NCBI GenBank assembly: GCA_039888615.1
Contig: JBDQQS010000019.1
DNA length: 64,000 nt
Direction: 5' to 3' (one strand)
Origin: Flavimaribacter sp039888615
GTDB taxonomy: Bacteria > Pseudomonadota > Alphaproteobacteria > Rhizobiales > Rhizobiaceae
Shown here: positions 16,715-25,975 of the stretch, piece after piece
Layout of the letters: each line of letters starts with the position of its first letter
Position numbering within the stretch: position 1 is the stretch's first letter
Translations under genes and position numbers: made by a program
Notes under the pieces: model-generated
The model's input: the letters and a program-made list of their open reading frames with translations, nothing else
Database searches by the model: none
Told to the model about the DNA's origin: nothing

Positions 16715-17297
16715 CGTCGCAGCCCAGACGTTCGATCTTTGGCATTTCCAGTTCTTCCAGCCGCGTGCTGCCCGCCGTCGGCGTGTCGAATAGGGTGAGG
16801 ATCAGTCGGAAATGCCGCGGCGTGCCGTCGATCGCCATCCAGTTGCCGGCCGAAGGAGACCGGTCGAGGACGATGGTGAACAGGCCGTCGTCGTCGCGGG
16901 TGACTTCATGCGAATGGAAGGCGTAGGGGAAGGGACCGTCGACGGCGTAGAGCCGGTCTTCCGCGTCGGTCATGTGCAGGCTCCAGAAGCGGGCGGGCGG
17001 TGTTTTACCGCCAATGAGGTAGCTGCAGTTTCCACGCAGGCGCTGCCCCGAATCATCATTGTCTGCGACGAAGACAAGCCCCTCGGCGCCGGCGAGCAGG
17101 ACCTTGCCTGCCCGCGCCCTATGCGCCTTGGCGTAAGGGTCGGCGTTTTTGGTGTGCGCCACCGGCCAGGCTTTCCATGCGCCGATTTCGATGGATCCGA
17201 AGCCGACCGACGCCTTGAGCGCGTAGACGGCGCTGAACGTCGCGCCGGCAAAGGCGATGACGAGCACGATGGCTATCGACAGGGGTACGCGAAACAT
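16707..17297 (-). CDS. DUF1214 domain protein
   Basis: A 196-residue protein with an N-terminal signal anchor (SIAIVLVIAFAGATFSAVYAL). Its C-terminal domain fits DUF1214: PPARFWSLHMTDAEDRLY, then YAFHSHEV and DGLFTIVLDRSPSAGNWM. Its 3' end overlaps the DUF1254-type gene, and it starts six bases after the PBP1A-type gene on the same strand, so the three may be one transcript. Location next to a peptidoglycan synthase hints at an envelope role, but that is only context. Confidence 0.75.
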   Translation of the reverse strand: MFRVPLSIAIVLVIAFAGATFSAVYALKASVGFGSIEIGAWKAWPVAHTKNADPYAKAHRARAGKVLLAGAEGLVFVADNDDSGQRLRGNCSYLIGGKTPPARFWSLHMTDAEDRLYAVDGPFPYAFHSHEVTRDDDGLFTIVLDRSPSAGNWMAIDGTPRHFRLILTLFDTPTAGSTRLEELEMPKIERLGCDDA

Positions 17298-17303
17298 CGC
17301 TCG

Positions 17304-19454
17304 TCAGCGTCTCACTTCAGCGGAGCGCTGGGGTTCGACGGTCAGTTGCGGGGCATTCTCGAAATCCTCGACGAGTGCGCGCAGAATATCGGTCGTTTCC
17401 CTGGACATGAAGCGCGGCCGCTCGATGATATCGCCGTTCTCGCCTTCAAGACCGGAGCCGGCCACAGTCGCCGGCGCCGCCGCGCCGTCGGGAAGCGGAT
17501 CGTCTATATAGGGGATCGGACGCAATTCTATGCCCTGATGGGCGTAGGTCATGACCTGCTTGAACGTCATGGCCGGCAGCGACCCCCCGGTCATCCGGTT
17601 TGTGGTGGTAAAATCGTCGTTTCCAAACCAAACGGCGGTTGTGAAATTGCCGGTAAAGCCAATAAACCAGCCATCGCGATAGGCTTGCGTCGTTCCGGTC
17701 TTGCCGGCGGTTCGGATATTGTCGAGCTTCGCCCGGCGACCCGTTCCCCATTCGGGAATCTGCACCAGGATGGAGTTCATCGACCGCGTCGCCTCGACGG
17801 AAAGCACCCGCTTGCGCGGCGGCGCGTCGACCGCGTGATCATACAGAACCTCGCCGTCGTAATTGATGATCTGGGTAATGCCGTGCCGGTCCGACGAAAT
17901 ACCGCCGGCGGGAAACACCGCGTAGGCCGTGGCCTGGTCCAGCACGGTGACCTCCGACGTGCCGAGCGGCATGGTCTTGTCGGTCCGCACGGGCGATTCC
18001 ACGCCGAGGCGCTGCGCCGTTTCGGCGATCGCCGGGGTGCCGAGATGATCGCGGGCGAGGCGGACCGGTATCGTATTGACGGATTTGACCAGCGCTCTGG
18101 TTATATCGACGCGGCCGGAATAGCCGCGTCCGTAGTTACGCGGTGACCAGCCGTTCCAGGTAATCGGCGCGTCGCTGATGCGCGATTCCGGCGTGAAGCC
18201 ATTTTCCATCGCCGTCGCGTAGACATAGACCTTGAAGGAGGATCCCGGCTGCCGCAACGCATTGGTCGCGCGATTGAACTGGCTTTCGCCGTAATCGCGT
18301 CCGCCGACCATGGCGCGAACCGCCCCGCCATTCTCGATCATCACGATGGCGCCCTGGTTGACGCGGTAGCGCTTGCCGTAGCGTCTGAGACCGGATTCCA
18401 GCGCTTCTTCGGCGGATCGCTGCAGATTGGGATCGAAGGTAGTGCGCACGATCAGCGAATGCTGGTCCATCCGCCCGGCGATCTTCTTGACCTCCTCGAA
18501 AGACCAGTCGAGGAAATAGTCCGGCGTGTCGGCGCTGTCGCGGTCGACGACGTTGGCGGGGTTGCGGCGGGCGCCGATGACCTGGCCCTCGGTGAGGAAC
18601 CGGCCCTGAACCATATTGGTCAGCACTTCGTTGGCGCGGGCGCGGGCCGCCGGCAGATTGATGTGCGGGGCGTAGCGGGCAGGAGCCTTGAAGAGGCCGG
18701 CGAGCATGGCCGCTTCAGCGAGCGTGACTTCGGTAACATCCTTGCCGAAATAGTAGCGCGACGCGGCCGCGATGCCGAACGTGCCGCCGCCCATATAGGC
18801 GCGGTCTAGATAGAGCCGCAGAATTTCCTTTTTCGGCAGATTGGCTTCCAGCCAGATCGCGAGAAACGCCTCGTTGACCTTGCGCGTGAGCGTGCGCTCG
18901 TTGGTCAGAAACAGGTTCTTGGCAAGCTGCTGCGTGATCGTCGAACCGCCCTGGACGACCGAATTTGCCTTTACGTTTTCGGTCATCGCGCGCGCCAGAC
19001 CCATGGCGTCGATGCCGTAATGGTAGAAGAAGCGGCGGTCTTCGGTCGCCAGAACCGCGTTGATGACGTGGTCCGGCAGTTCCTCGATAGGCACGGAATC
19101 CTCGTGTATGATGCCCCGGCGGCCGATTTCGGCGCCGTAGCGATCGAGGAACGTCACGGCGAAATCGTCCTGTTCGGCCCAGTTTCCGTGAGTGTATTCG
19201 AATGCCGGGAGCGCGAGCGCCAGCATGACCACCGCGCCGGCTGTGCCAAGCGTCATCGCTTCGCCGAGGACTTCGAATACGGCCCTCTTGAAACCGCGCA
19301 TGCGAAAGCGCATGAAGAAGATATTGGATCTTTCCCAAAACGACAGAAGCCAGACCCCGGCCGACCAGAGCGTGGAATCGATCCAGGAATCGATGCGCAG
19401 CAGCAGTTTTCTGCTGGAACGCGGTCTGTCGGCGCCGTTAAAAGGATCCTGCAC
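17304..19454 (-). CDS. Bifunctional penicillin-binding protein, PBP1A type
   Basis: A 716-residue class A penicillin-binding protein that polymerises and cross-links peptidoglycan at the inner membrane. A cytoplasmic N-terminus is followed by a transmembrane helix (about 67-85). The transglycosylase domain has Glu138 in ATEDRRFF and GGSTITQQLAKN (169-180). The transpeptidase domain has the active-site Ser405 in SSFK, SVN at 458-460 and KTGTT at 585-589. The start at 19454 is GTG without a well-spaced ribosome site; no upstream start is available because a stop lies 14 codons before. It diverges from the UPF0260 gene. Function is certain; the paralogue name is not. Confidence 0.92.
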   Translation of the reverse strand: MQDPFNGADRPRSSRKLLLRIDSWIDSTLWSAGVWLLSFWERSNIFFMRFRMRGFKRAVFEVLGEAMTLGTAGAVVMLALALPAFEYTHGNWAEQDDFAVTFLDRYGAEIGRRGIIHEDSVPIEELPDHVINAVLATEDRRFFYHYGIDAMGLARAMTENVKANSVVQGGSTITQQLAKNLFLTNERTLTRKVNEAFLAIWLEANLPKKEILRLYLDRAYMGGGTFGIAAASRYYFGKDVTEVTLAEAAMLAGLFKAPARYAPHINLPAARARANEVLTNMVQGRFLTEGQVIGARRNPANVVDRDSADTPDYFLDWSFEEVKKIAGRMDQHSLIVRTTFDPNLQRSAEEALESGLRRYGKRYRVNQGAIVMIENGGAVRAMVGGRDYGESQFNRATNALRQPGSSFKVYVYATAMENGFTPESRISDAPITWNGWSPRNYGRGYSGRVDITRALVKSVNTIPVRLARDHLGTPAIAETAQRLGVESPVRTDKTMPLGTSEVTVLDQATAYAVFPAGGISSDRHGITQIINYDGEVLYDHAVDAPPRKRVLSVEATRSMNSILVQIPEWGTGRRAKLDNIRTAGKTGTTQAYRDGWFIGFTGNFTTAVWFGNDDFTTTNRMTGGSLPAMTFKQVMTYAHQGIELRPIPYIDDPLPDGAAAPATVAGSGLEGENGDIIERPRFMSRETTDILRALVEDFENAPQLTVEPQRSAEVRR

Positions 19455-19599
19455 CCTGCTTGTCCCGTTTGAAGCCTCCGGCAGGCTTGTTTTTCAAGCC
19501 ATAATCCGGCCAGTCTATTGCATGTCCCGTTTGAAAAGAACATGGGGTTTCTCACATTGTATTTATTAACTCCTGCAGAAGTATAAACAGGACAAATCT

Positions 19600-20061
19600 A
19601 TGTTGAGTGAACCATTCTGGAAGACAACCCGACTTGAAGACATGGACCAGAGGCAATGGGAAAGCCTCTGCGACGGCTGTGGTCGCTGCTGTCTCAACAA
19701 GCTTGAAGACTGGGACACCGGCGAAATCGCCTGGACGAATATCGCCTGCAGGCTGCTCGACCAGAACAGCTGCCGCTGCAGCAATTACGAAGATCGCCAG
19801 TCCGAGGTGTCGGACTGCATTGGCCTGACGCCGCAGACCGTTCGGCAGCTAAGTTGGCTGCCGCCGACTTGCGGCTATCGGCTGGTCGCTGAGGGCCGCG
19901 ATCTCTATTGGTGGCATCCGCTTGTCTCCGGCGATCCCGACAGCGTCCACGCAGCCGGCGTTTCGGTGCGTGGACGAACCGTTTCGGAAGAGGGCCTGGA
20001 CGTTGAAGACTTCGAAGATTTCATCGTCGATTGGCCGTTCGAGGACGTTGACGAGGACTAA
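19600..20061 (+). CDS. UPF0260/YcgN family cysteine-cluster protein
   Basis: A 153-residue protein. Its N-terminal half has the cysteine cluster of the YcgN/CxxCxxCC family: CDGCGRCC (residues 24-31), then Cys50, Cys58 and Cys60, and Cys73. It ends in a conserved acidic tail. These cysteines are thought to bind a metal or Fe-S centre, but no reaction is established. ATG at 19600 is preceded by a weak ACAGGAC. It ends five bases before the convergent metallophosphoesterase gene. Confidence 0.88.
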   Translation: MLSEPFWKTTRLEDMDQRQWESLCDGCGRCCLNKLEDWDTGEIAWTNIACRLLDQNSCRCSNYEDRQSEVSDCIGLTPQTVRQLSWLPPTCGYRLVAEGRDLYWWHPLVSGDPDSVHAAGVSVRGRTVSEEGLDVEDFEDFIVDWPFEDVDED

Positions 20062-20066
20062 AGGGC

Positions 20067-21452
20067 CTAACCGAACGTCTTGGCCAGGTGATCCGCGATG
20101 ACGGCTTTCAACTCCAGTCCCTCGACATTCTGGAACGCGATATCCTCGGTTCCGAGATAGGCTTTCTGGTTCATGGCGGTCCAGGCGTTGACGGCGAGAC
20201 GGTAATTGCCCGACGGGTCGATGTCGTGATCGGCGACGTGTACATAGTCGCCCGTGCGGCCTTCAAGATCCTTCGCGGCGAACTGGTTGGCGCGCGCGAG
20301 CATGGGCAGAAGCTGTTCTCCGCTGACCTCCGCGACCTGCAGGCCGCCGCCAAACCGTACGAAAGCGTTGAAATCGAAGCGACTGAGTGGGCCCTGCGAC
20401 AAGGGCGCGCCGAAGGTCGTGTGGCCGATCATGGCGATATCCGCCTCGGTCGCCTGGCGCATTGCCTCAGTAGCCTGCAGGATCGAGTTGTGGACGTCGA
20501 AACTCTGCGGAATGTCGGCGATGATTTCCTTGTCCTCGTCGGCGAGATGCTCTGCCATCTGGGCCGCCACCACGTCCGAGAGCGCCGCGTCGCCGGCAAC
20601 TGGCTCGACCGCCTCGCTGTGATACTTGGTTTTCACGCCGTCGGCGCCCTTGAACAGCTCCAGAACGCCGATTTGGGTTCCCCAACTTGCGCCGTGGAAA
20701 TAGGGGACGCCCTTGTGGTTCATCGCGAAATCAAGGTGATCATGCGCGCCCTGGATGACGGAGCCCTCCGGCAGGGCGTCGATGAAGGTCTTGTCGGCGC
20801 TGACGCCGGCGTGGCTCATGATGACCTTGAGGTCAGCGTCGGCGCCGGCGTCCGGCAGTGCGTCGGCCACGAATTGCGCGGTGTCGAGGAATGTCAGCGT
20901 GTCGCGCGCTGGCTCGCGGTAAACAAAGGGATTGGTCGCGGCTAGCCCGAGCAACGAAATGTCGACGCCGCCGAGGCCCAGACGATCGGACACCGGCGCG
21001 AAGAAGCGGCCGGTGCGTTTGTCGAGAAGGTTCGAGATGACGCTGACGCCGGCCTGATCTGCATTGGCGACAAAGGTCGACATGTCGTCATAAATCGCGA
21101 CTTCGTGGTTGCCGAGGTTGACCACCACCGGCATCTCGGCGGCGAGCGCCGATAGAAACGCCCATTCGGCGAGGCCTCCCGAGCGTGTGCAGACAACGTT
21201 GCCGCGCTCGAAAATGTCGCCGTTGATGAGAACGGCCGAGGGAACGCCGGCGTCGTCGCGCAACGTCTTCAATTGCTCAAGCAGGGCGGGCAGGCGCGGG
21301 TAAGGCGCATGCAGGTCGGCGATCGTGAAAAGCACGGCGTCTGCTTGCGTGTTGGCGAGAGCGAAACCGGGAGCGGCCGCCGCGGCGCTTGCGGCGAGAA
21401 GGCCCTTCAGGACATGGCGACGGTCGAGGACGAACGAAGATTTCAGCATCAA
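20067..21452 (-). CDS. Tat-type secreted metallophosphoesterase / 5'-nucleotidase-like protein
   Basis: A 461-residue protein with a probable twin-arginine signal (DRRHVLKGLLAASAAAA, residues 10-26). Its catalytic domain keeps the calcineurin-like metal ligands: DLH (46-48), NGD (77-79), GNHE (114-117), SHAG and GAHDHLD. The second half (SFDVHNSILQATEAMRQATEADIAMIGHT) resembles the C-terminal substrate-binding domain of 5'-nucleotidases/UshA-type enzymes. It probably hydrolyses phosphate esters in the periplasm; the natural substrate is unknown. No PHO box was seen upstream. It converges on the UPF0260 gene. Confidence 0.8.
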   Translation of the reverse strand: MMLKSSFVLDRRHVLKGLLAASAAAAAPGFALANTQADAVLFTIADLHAPYPRLPALLEQLKTLRDDAGVPSAVLINGDIFERGNVVCTRSGGLAEWAFLSALAAEMPVVVNLGNHEVAIYDDMSTFVANADQAGVSVISNLLDKRTGRFFAPVSDRLGLGGVDISLLGLAATNPFVYREPARDTLTFLDTAQFVADALPDAGADADLKVIMSHAGVSADKTFIDALPEGSVIQGAHDHLDFAMNHKGVPYFHGASWGTQIGVLELFKGADGVKTKYHSEAVEPVAGDAALSDVVAAQMAEHLADEDKEIIADIPQSFDVHNSILQATEAMRQATEADIAMIGHTTFGAPLSQGPLSRFDFNAFVRFGGGLQVAEVSGEQLLPMLARANQFAAKDLEGRTGDYVHVADHDIDPSGNYRLAVNAWTAMNQKAYLGTEDIAFQNVEGLELKAVIADHLAKTFG

Positions 21453-21792
21453 AGGCTCCTGATACGGATGGTGGGGTAAACAGCGATAATTTCAGTTCAA
21501 CAAAAACATTTCCGTGACACGATGATGAAGGCTGTGCGCCTTTGGAACCGATTTGACCGGAACATCGGGCCGCCCGCCTGCGACCCTTGATCGCAAGTCG
21601 TATCATAATACACATTTTCGGGCAGGATGTATCTGTCAGGGCCATTCATGTCGAGTTCAGCCAGTATCGCGTAGACAGGGAGCAACACAGCGGGACGTTC
21701 AGGAAAATCTTGGACGCAACCGGCCCGCTTATAGTACACCAGAACAGGTTTCAGGTCGCGGCCACGAGCCCGGCCAGACGAGCAAGGCAATG
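21453..21792. other. Divergent intergenic region upstream of feuN
   Basis: A 340-bp region between the metallophosphoesterase and the feuNPQ genes. It must contain promoters in both directions. A weak candidate for feuN is TTGGAC near 21711 with TATAGT near 21731, although the spacing is short. No ORF or repeat was recognised. Confidence 0.3.
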
Positions 21793-22047
21793 ATGAGACA
21801 TTACAGACGGGTGATTTTTGCGATTGCGGCGATGTTCGCCGCTTCCGCCATGACAGGACAGGCGCTTGCCCAGAACCGCGCCGATTGCTCGCGCGCGGCC
21901 TCGCGCGTGGTCGCCCAGACCGGCGGGCAGTTGCTGTCGGTGCAGACGGCCAAGAACGGCAACCAGGTGGTCTGCCGGGTGACGGTGCTAGCAAGCGATC
22001 AGAGCGGCAAACGCCGCACCAAGAAGACCATAACAGTCAGGCCCTGA
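21793..22047 (+). CDS. feuN: Small periplasmic protein, FeuN-like regulator candidate
   Basis: An 84-residue protein with a clear signal peptide (VIFAIAAMFAASAMTGQALA, then QN). The short basic mature part has two Cys (ADCSRAAS and QVVCRV) and ends in RRTKKTITVRP. In Sinorhizobium a small periplasmic protein, FeuN, is encoded just upstream of feuP-feuQ and restrains the FeuQ sensor; size, location and export signal all fit. Sequence identity with FeuN was not tested. Two ATG codons stand in tandem (21790 and 21793); the second has better spacing to AAGG. It lies 35 bp before the response regulator gene. Confidence 0.65.
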   Translation: MRHYRRVIFAIAAMFAASAMTGQALAQNRADCSRAASRVVAQTGGQLLSVQTAKNGNQVVCRVTVLASDQSGKRRTKKTITVRP

Positions 22048-22082
22048 GGGGGCGTGACGGTCGTTTCAACGAAAGAGAAATC

Positions 22083-22757
22083 ATGCGGATACTGGTAGTA
22101 GAGGATGACAGGGATCTGAACCGGCAGCTGTGCGAGGCCCTGGAAGAGGCGGGTTACGTCGTCGACAAGGCCTTTGACGGCGACGAGGGGCATTTTCTTG
22201 GCGACACCGAGCCCTATGACGCGGTGATTCTCGATATCGGCCTGCCGGAAAAGGACGGGATCACCGTTCTGGAGGAGTGGCGCGAGAACGACCGGACAAT
22301 GCCGGTGCTGATGCTGACGGCGCGCGACCGCTGGAGCGACAAGGTCGCCGGCATCGACGCGGGCGCCGACGATTACGTCGCAAAACCCTTCCATGTGGAG
22401 GAGGTTTTGGCGCGACTGAGGGCGCTGATTCGCCGCGCCGCCGGCCTCGCGTCGTCCGAAATCGCCTGCGGTCCGCTGCGTCTCGACACGCGCGGCGCAA
22501 AGGTGACCGTTGACGGCAGGACGTTGAAACTGACCTCCCACGAATTCCGTCTGCTCGCCTATCTGCTGCACCATATCGGCAAAGTGGTGTCGCGCACGGA
22601 ACTGGTGGAACATCTCTACGACCAGGATTTCGACAGGGATTCCAACACCATCGAGGTGTTTGTCGGACGTCTGCGCAAGAAGATCGGCATCGACATGATC
22701 GAGACGATCCGCGGTCTCGGTTATCGGATCCAGGCACCCGCCGATGGCGGACAATAA
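22083..22757 (+). CDS. feuP: OmpR/PhoP-family response regulator, FeuP-like
   Basis: A 224-residue two-component regulator. The receiver domain has acidic pocket Glu7-Asp8-Asp9, phosphoacceptor Asp51 in VILDIGLP and Lys101 in DDYVAKPF. The winged-helix DNA-binding domain (about 125-220) ends in TIRGLGYRI. The PhoP-like type and the downstream PhoQ-like kinase match rhizobial FeuP, which controls cyclic glucan export (ndvA) and adaptation to low osmolarity. It overlaps the kinase gene by 14 bases, implying co-translation. Symbol is given on locus arrangement and similarity recalled from rhizobia. Confidence 0.85.
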   Translation: MRILVVEDDRDLNRQLCEALEEAGYVVDKAFDGDEGHFLGDTEPYDAVILDIGLPEKDGITVLEEWRENDRTMPVLMLTARDRWSDKVAGIDAGADDYVAKPFHVEEVLARLRALIRRAAGLASSEIACGPLRLDTRGAKVTVDGRTLKLTSHEFRLLAYLLHHIGKVVSRTELVEHLYDQDFDRDSNTIEVFVGRLRKKIGIDMIETIRGLGYRIQAPADGGQ

Positions 22758-24141
22758 CGCCAAGGCGCAGTCGCTCACCGCCCGGGTACTGACGATCGCG
22801 ACCGTCTGGGCCGTGATCGCCCTGGTGGTGATCGCCGTGCTGATATCGACGCTCTATCGCAACAACGCCGAGCGCGCCTTTCGCGAAGTCCTGCTGGCGC
22901 GCCTCTACAATCTCATCAATTCGGTATCGGTCGGCGCGGACGGACAACTCGGCGGCGAGGTGCAACTGGGCGATCTCGGGTTTTCGCAACCCGACAGCGG
23001 CCTCTACTGGATCGCTGATCTCGTCGACGGCGACGACACGGACCGTCTGACGTCTCCATCCATGGGCACGCTGCGGATCGACGTGCCGTCCGCGGGCGAG
23101 ATCCCGTTCAACGCGCGATACGAACGATTCTACCCGACGATAGATAGCAACGGACACGAAATCGTCGTGGCCGAAACCGAAATCGTGCTGGAAGGCGATA
23201 CGATCGCCCGATTCCGGGTAACGGGAAGCCAGGCCGCGGTGGATGGCGACGTCGCCGCCTTTTCGCATCGTCTCTATCTCTATCTCGGGCTGTTCGGCGT
23301 GCTCAGCGTCTTCGTCAACGGTTTTGCTATCCTGTACGGGCTGCGACCGCTCGACGCAGTCAAGCGCGCGCTGGAGGACATCCGAACGGGCAAGACGGAG
23401 ACGCTGACCGGCCTGTTTCCGCGCGAGATTGCGCCGCTGACGGCGGAGGTCAATGCGCTCATCGACAACAACAAGCGGATCGTCGAACGGGCGCGCATGC
23501 AGGTCGGCAATCTGGCGCATTCCCTTAAAACGCCTATCGCCGTGCTGCTCAATGAAACCCGCGGGATGAAGCCGGAACAGGCGACGCTGGTGAGCGAACA
23601 GGCGCGGGCGATGCAGCAGCAGGTCCAGCACTATCTCGACAGGGCGCGCATCGCCGCGCAGCAGAACTCTCTGCTCGTGCGCACAGACACCGCCGAGGTT
23701 CTGGAGCGGCTGACCCGGGTCATGCGCCGGCTCAATCCGGAGACCGAGTTCGATCTTGCGCTGCCGGAGGGCGCGCCGCAACTCGCAATGGAACAGCACG
23801 ATGTCGAAGAGATTCTCGGCAATTTGCTGGAAAACGCCGCGAAATGGGCTAACGGCAAGGTTTCGATTACAGTAGAAGCGCTCGAGAAGGTCATGAGCGG
23901 CTCTGGTCAGAGGTCGCTGATGGATATACTCATCGACGACAACGGACCCGGCATGCCGGACGACCAACTCGAGGAGGCCCTGAAACGCGGCAAGCGACTG
24001 GACGAGAGCAAGCCCGGAACGGGTCTTGGCCTGTCGATCGTCACCGAGATCGCCGGCGAATACAAGGGAGCGTTCAAGCTGGAGCGCAGCGCGCTTGGCG
24101 GATTGCGCGCCCGTCTGTCGCTTCCGGTTGCGGTTCGGTGA
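22744..24141 (+). CDS. feuQ: PhoQ-like sensor histidine kinase, FeuQ-like
   Basis: A 465-residue inner-membrane kinase. Transmembrane helices lie at about residues 18-40 and 178-198, flanking a periplasmic sensor domain of about 135 residues. A HAMP-like linker follows. The phosphoacceptor is His259 in NLAHSLKTPIAV; the ATPase motifs are ENAAKWANG, DDNGPGMPDDQ and GTGLGLSIV. The periplasmic domain is where FeuN acts in Sinorhizobium. It follows feuP with a 14-base overlap. Assignment as kinase is certain; as FeuQ, likely. Confidence 0.86.
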   Translation: MADNNAKAQSLTARVLTIATVWAVIALVVIAVLISTLYRNNAERAFREVLLARLYNLINSVSVGADGQLGGEVQLGDLGFSQPDSGLYWIADLVDGDDTDRLTSPSMGTLRIDVPSAGEIPFNARYERFYPTIDSNGHEIVVAETEIVLEGDTIARFRVTGSQAAVDGDVAAFSHRLYLYLGLFGVLSVFVNGFAILYGLRPLDAVKRALEDIRTGKTETLTGLFPREIAPLTAEVNALIDNNKRIVERARMQVGNLAHSLKTPIAVLLNETRGMKPEQATLVSEQARAMQQQVQHYLDRARIAAQQNSLLVRTDTAEVLERLTRVMRRLNPETEFDLALPEGAPQLAMEQHDVEEILGNLLENAAKWANGKVSITVEALEKVMSGSGQRSLMDILIDDNGPGMPDDQLEEALKRGKRLDESKPGTGLGLSIVTEIAGEYKGAFKLERSALGGLRARLSLPVAVR

Positions 24142-24217
24142 ACGCGATCAAAACACGGCCACATTGATGGTCTAAAGAGCAACTCTTACCGGTCAGTCGA
24201 TGCGAAGGCCCTTACCA

Positions 24218-24640
24218 ATGAAGCCATTGCCGCTTGTATTCGCCAGTATGGTCTTCCTTTCCGGATGCGCCGCATCCGGGAACGAGGCGAGTGCGCCCAT
24301 TGCCTTCTGGCCGCAGGGCAACTCGGACAACGCGGCGCTCGCCGCGTTCCAGGGCGGGATCATCGATCCGCAGGTCTCCGCCACCTTGAGCCGGGCCGAC
24401 AGGGCGCGGGCGCTTGAGGCGGAATATCGCGCGCTTGAACTCGATTCGGCCGGAAAGGTTATTACCTGGCAGGGCAAGAAAGACGGCGTCGGCGGCGAAG
24501 TCTACGCCGGGCAGAGCTATATCGTTGGCTCGCAGCACTGCCGGCAGTTGCATCACACCGTCAATCAGAACGGCGCAAGCACCGCCTCGCGGGGCGCCGC
24601 CTGCCGTGACGAGAACGGCAACTGGGCGCCGCTGGGCTGA
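24218..24640 (+). CDS. Surface-antigen-like lipoprotein (RT0821/Lpp0805 type)
   Basis: A 140-residue protein with a lipoprotein signal: hydrophobic MKPLPLVFASMVFLSG followed by the lipobox Cys in LSGC. The C-terminal part (HCRQLHHTVNQNG, then GAACRDENGNWAPLG) resembles the RT0821/Lpp0805 family, related to the 17-kDa surface antigen. It is probably lipid-anchored to the outer membrane. ATG at 24218 is preferred over 24200 because it places the signal sequence at the N-terminus. It lies between feuQ and ccmI on the same strand. Confidence 0.75.
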   Translation: MKPLPLVFASMVFLSGCAASGNEASAPIAFWPQGNSDNAALAAFQGGIIDPQVSATLSRADRARALEAEYRALELDSAGKVITWQGKKDGVGGEVYAGQSYIVGSQHCRQLHHTVNQNGASTASRGAACRDENGNWAPLG

Positions 24641-24838
24641 CGCCTGGCGTATCGTAAACGCGCCTGAATGGCGGTCCTGGCGACCGCATTCCCCCCGGGC
24701 AGCGACAATTTTGCATTTTTCATTGGAGTCATTCTAGGTTATCGGCTTGCTGACGAGAACGTAAGCTGAGAAACCGCCCACCGGTCCACCGCGCCGCAAG
24801 CGCTGTTTTCGCAATGAACGGGACCCTATGTAACCAAG

Positions 24839-25975
24839 ATGCTGTTCTGGATATTCGCCGCACTGATGACGGTTGCTGTCGCAATCGCCGTGCTTGCTCC
24901 CGTCATGCGGCGGGAAACGCGCGGCGTCGCGGATCGTGATTTCGACGCAGAGGTCTATCGCGACCAGTTGTCCGAAATCGACCGGGATATCGAATCGGGC
25001 CTGATATCGGCCGAAGAGGCGGAATACGCCCGTGCCGAGGTGGGTCGACGGCTGATCAAGGCTTCGCGCGGCGCGGACGCGACGAGGAAAGCAGGCGGCG
25101 GCGCGGCGCGCATCACCGCATGGGTGGTTGTCATCGCCTTGCCGTTGATCGCCATCGGCGGATATTTGTCGTTCGGCAGTCCGGGCATGCCGGCGCTTCC
25201 CTTGTCCGCGCGCATGCAGGCCGTGCCCGAAAACGCCGATCTCGCCATGTTGATCAAGCGCGCCGAGGACTATCTGTCGAGCAATCCCGACGACGGCCGC
25301 GGCTGGGACGTGCTGGCGCCGATTTATCTTGAAAGCGGCCGCATCGCCGACGCCGAAATCGCCTATGCGAACGCCATCCGGCTGCTCGGATCGTCGGCGC
25401 AGCGGCAGGTTGGCCTCGGACAGGCGCTGTTTGCGAAGTCCGGCGGCATCGTGACCGCGGAAGCCCAGGCGGCTTTCGGCGAAGTTCAGAAATTTGCCCC
25501 GGACGAGCCCCTTTCGGCCTATTTTCTTGCGCTGGGTCTGGCCCAGGAGGGGCGCAGGGAGGAAGCGGCGACGGCGTTTCGCGCAATGCTGGACAATGCG
25601 CCAGCCGACGCCGCCTGGCTGCCCGCCGTGCGGCGGCAACTGGCCGAACTCCAAGACGGCGTGGCTCCCGAGCAGACCCAGCCCGGGCCAACGCGGGAAG
25701 ACGTAGCAGCGGCCGAAGAGATGACCGACGAGGAACGCGGGCAGATGATCGAAGGCATGGTCGCTTCGCTGGATGCGCGGTTGCGCGACGAACCCGACGA
25801 CCTGCAGGGTTGGAAGCGGCTGATCCGCTCCTACATGGTGCTCGGACGCTCGGGCGAGGCCGAAGGCGCGCTCGAGCGCGCGCTGGCGGCGTTCGATGGC
25901 GAAACAGACGCATTGCGGGAACTGCAGGAAGCGGCGATCGAAGCGGGCGTGCAGCCGGAGGAACGGGTTCAATGA
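24839..25975 (+). CDS. ccmI: Cytochrome c biogenesis protein CcmI (CycH)
   Basis: A 378-residue protein with a transmembrane helix at the N-terminus (LFWIFAALMTVAVAIAVLAPV) and a second at about 89-110, followed by a TPR-rich periplasmic domain. CcmI holds apocytochrome c for haem ligation by CcmF/CcmH. The conserved start of the cytoplasmic loop, VYRDQLSEIDRDIESGLI, is clear (residues 39-56). The stop overlaps ccmE by four bases. The four genes ccmI, ccmE, ccmF and ccmH (cycHJKL in rhizobia) form one operon. Confidence 0.93.
   Translation: MLFWIFAALMTVAVAIAVLAPVMRRETRGVADRDFDAEVYRDQLSEIDRDIESGLISAEEAEYARAEVGRRLIKASRGADATRKAGGGAARITAWVVVIALPLIAIGGYLSFGSPGMPALPLSARMQAVPENADLAMLIKRAEDYLSSNPDDGRGWDVLAPIYLESGRIADAEIAYANAIRLLGSSAQRQVGLGQALFAKSGGIVTAEAQAAFGEVQKFAPDEPLSAYFLALGLAQEGRREEAATAFRAMLDNAPADAAWLPAVRRQLAELQDGVAPEQTQPGPTREDVAAAEEMTDEERGQMIEGMVASLDARLRDEPDDLQGWKRLIRSYMVLGRSGEAEGALERALAAFDGETDALRELQEAAIEAGVQPEERVQ

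Noticed and set aside
22261..23967. 568-codon frame on the minus strand across feuP and feuQ
   Set aside because: Runs antisense to two clear two-component genes; composition (Arg, Asp, His, Gln-rich) is that of a shadow frame.
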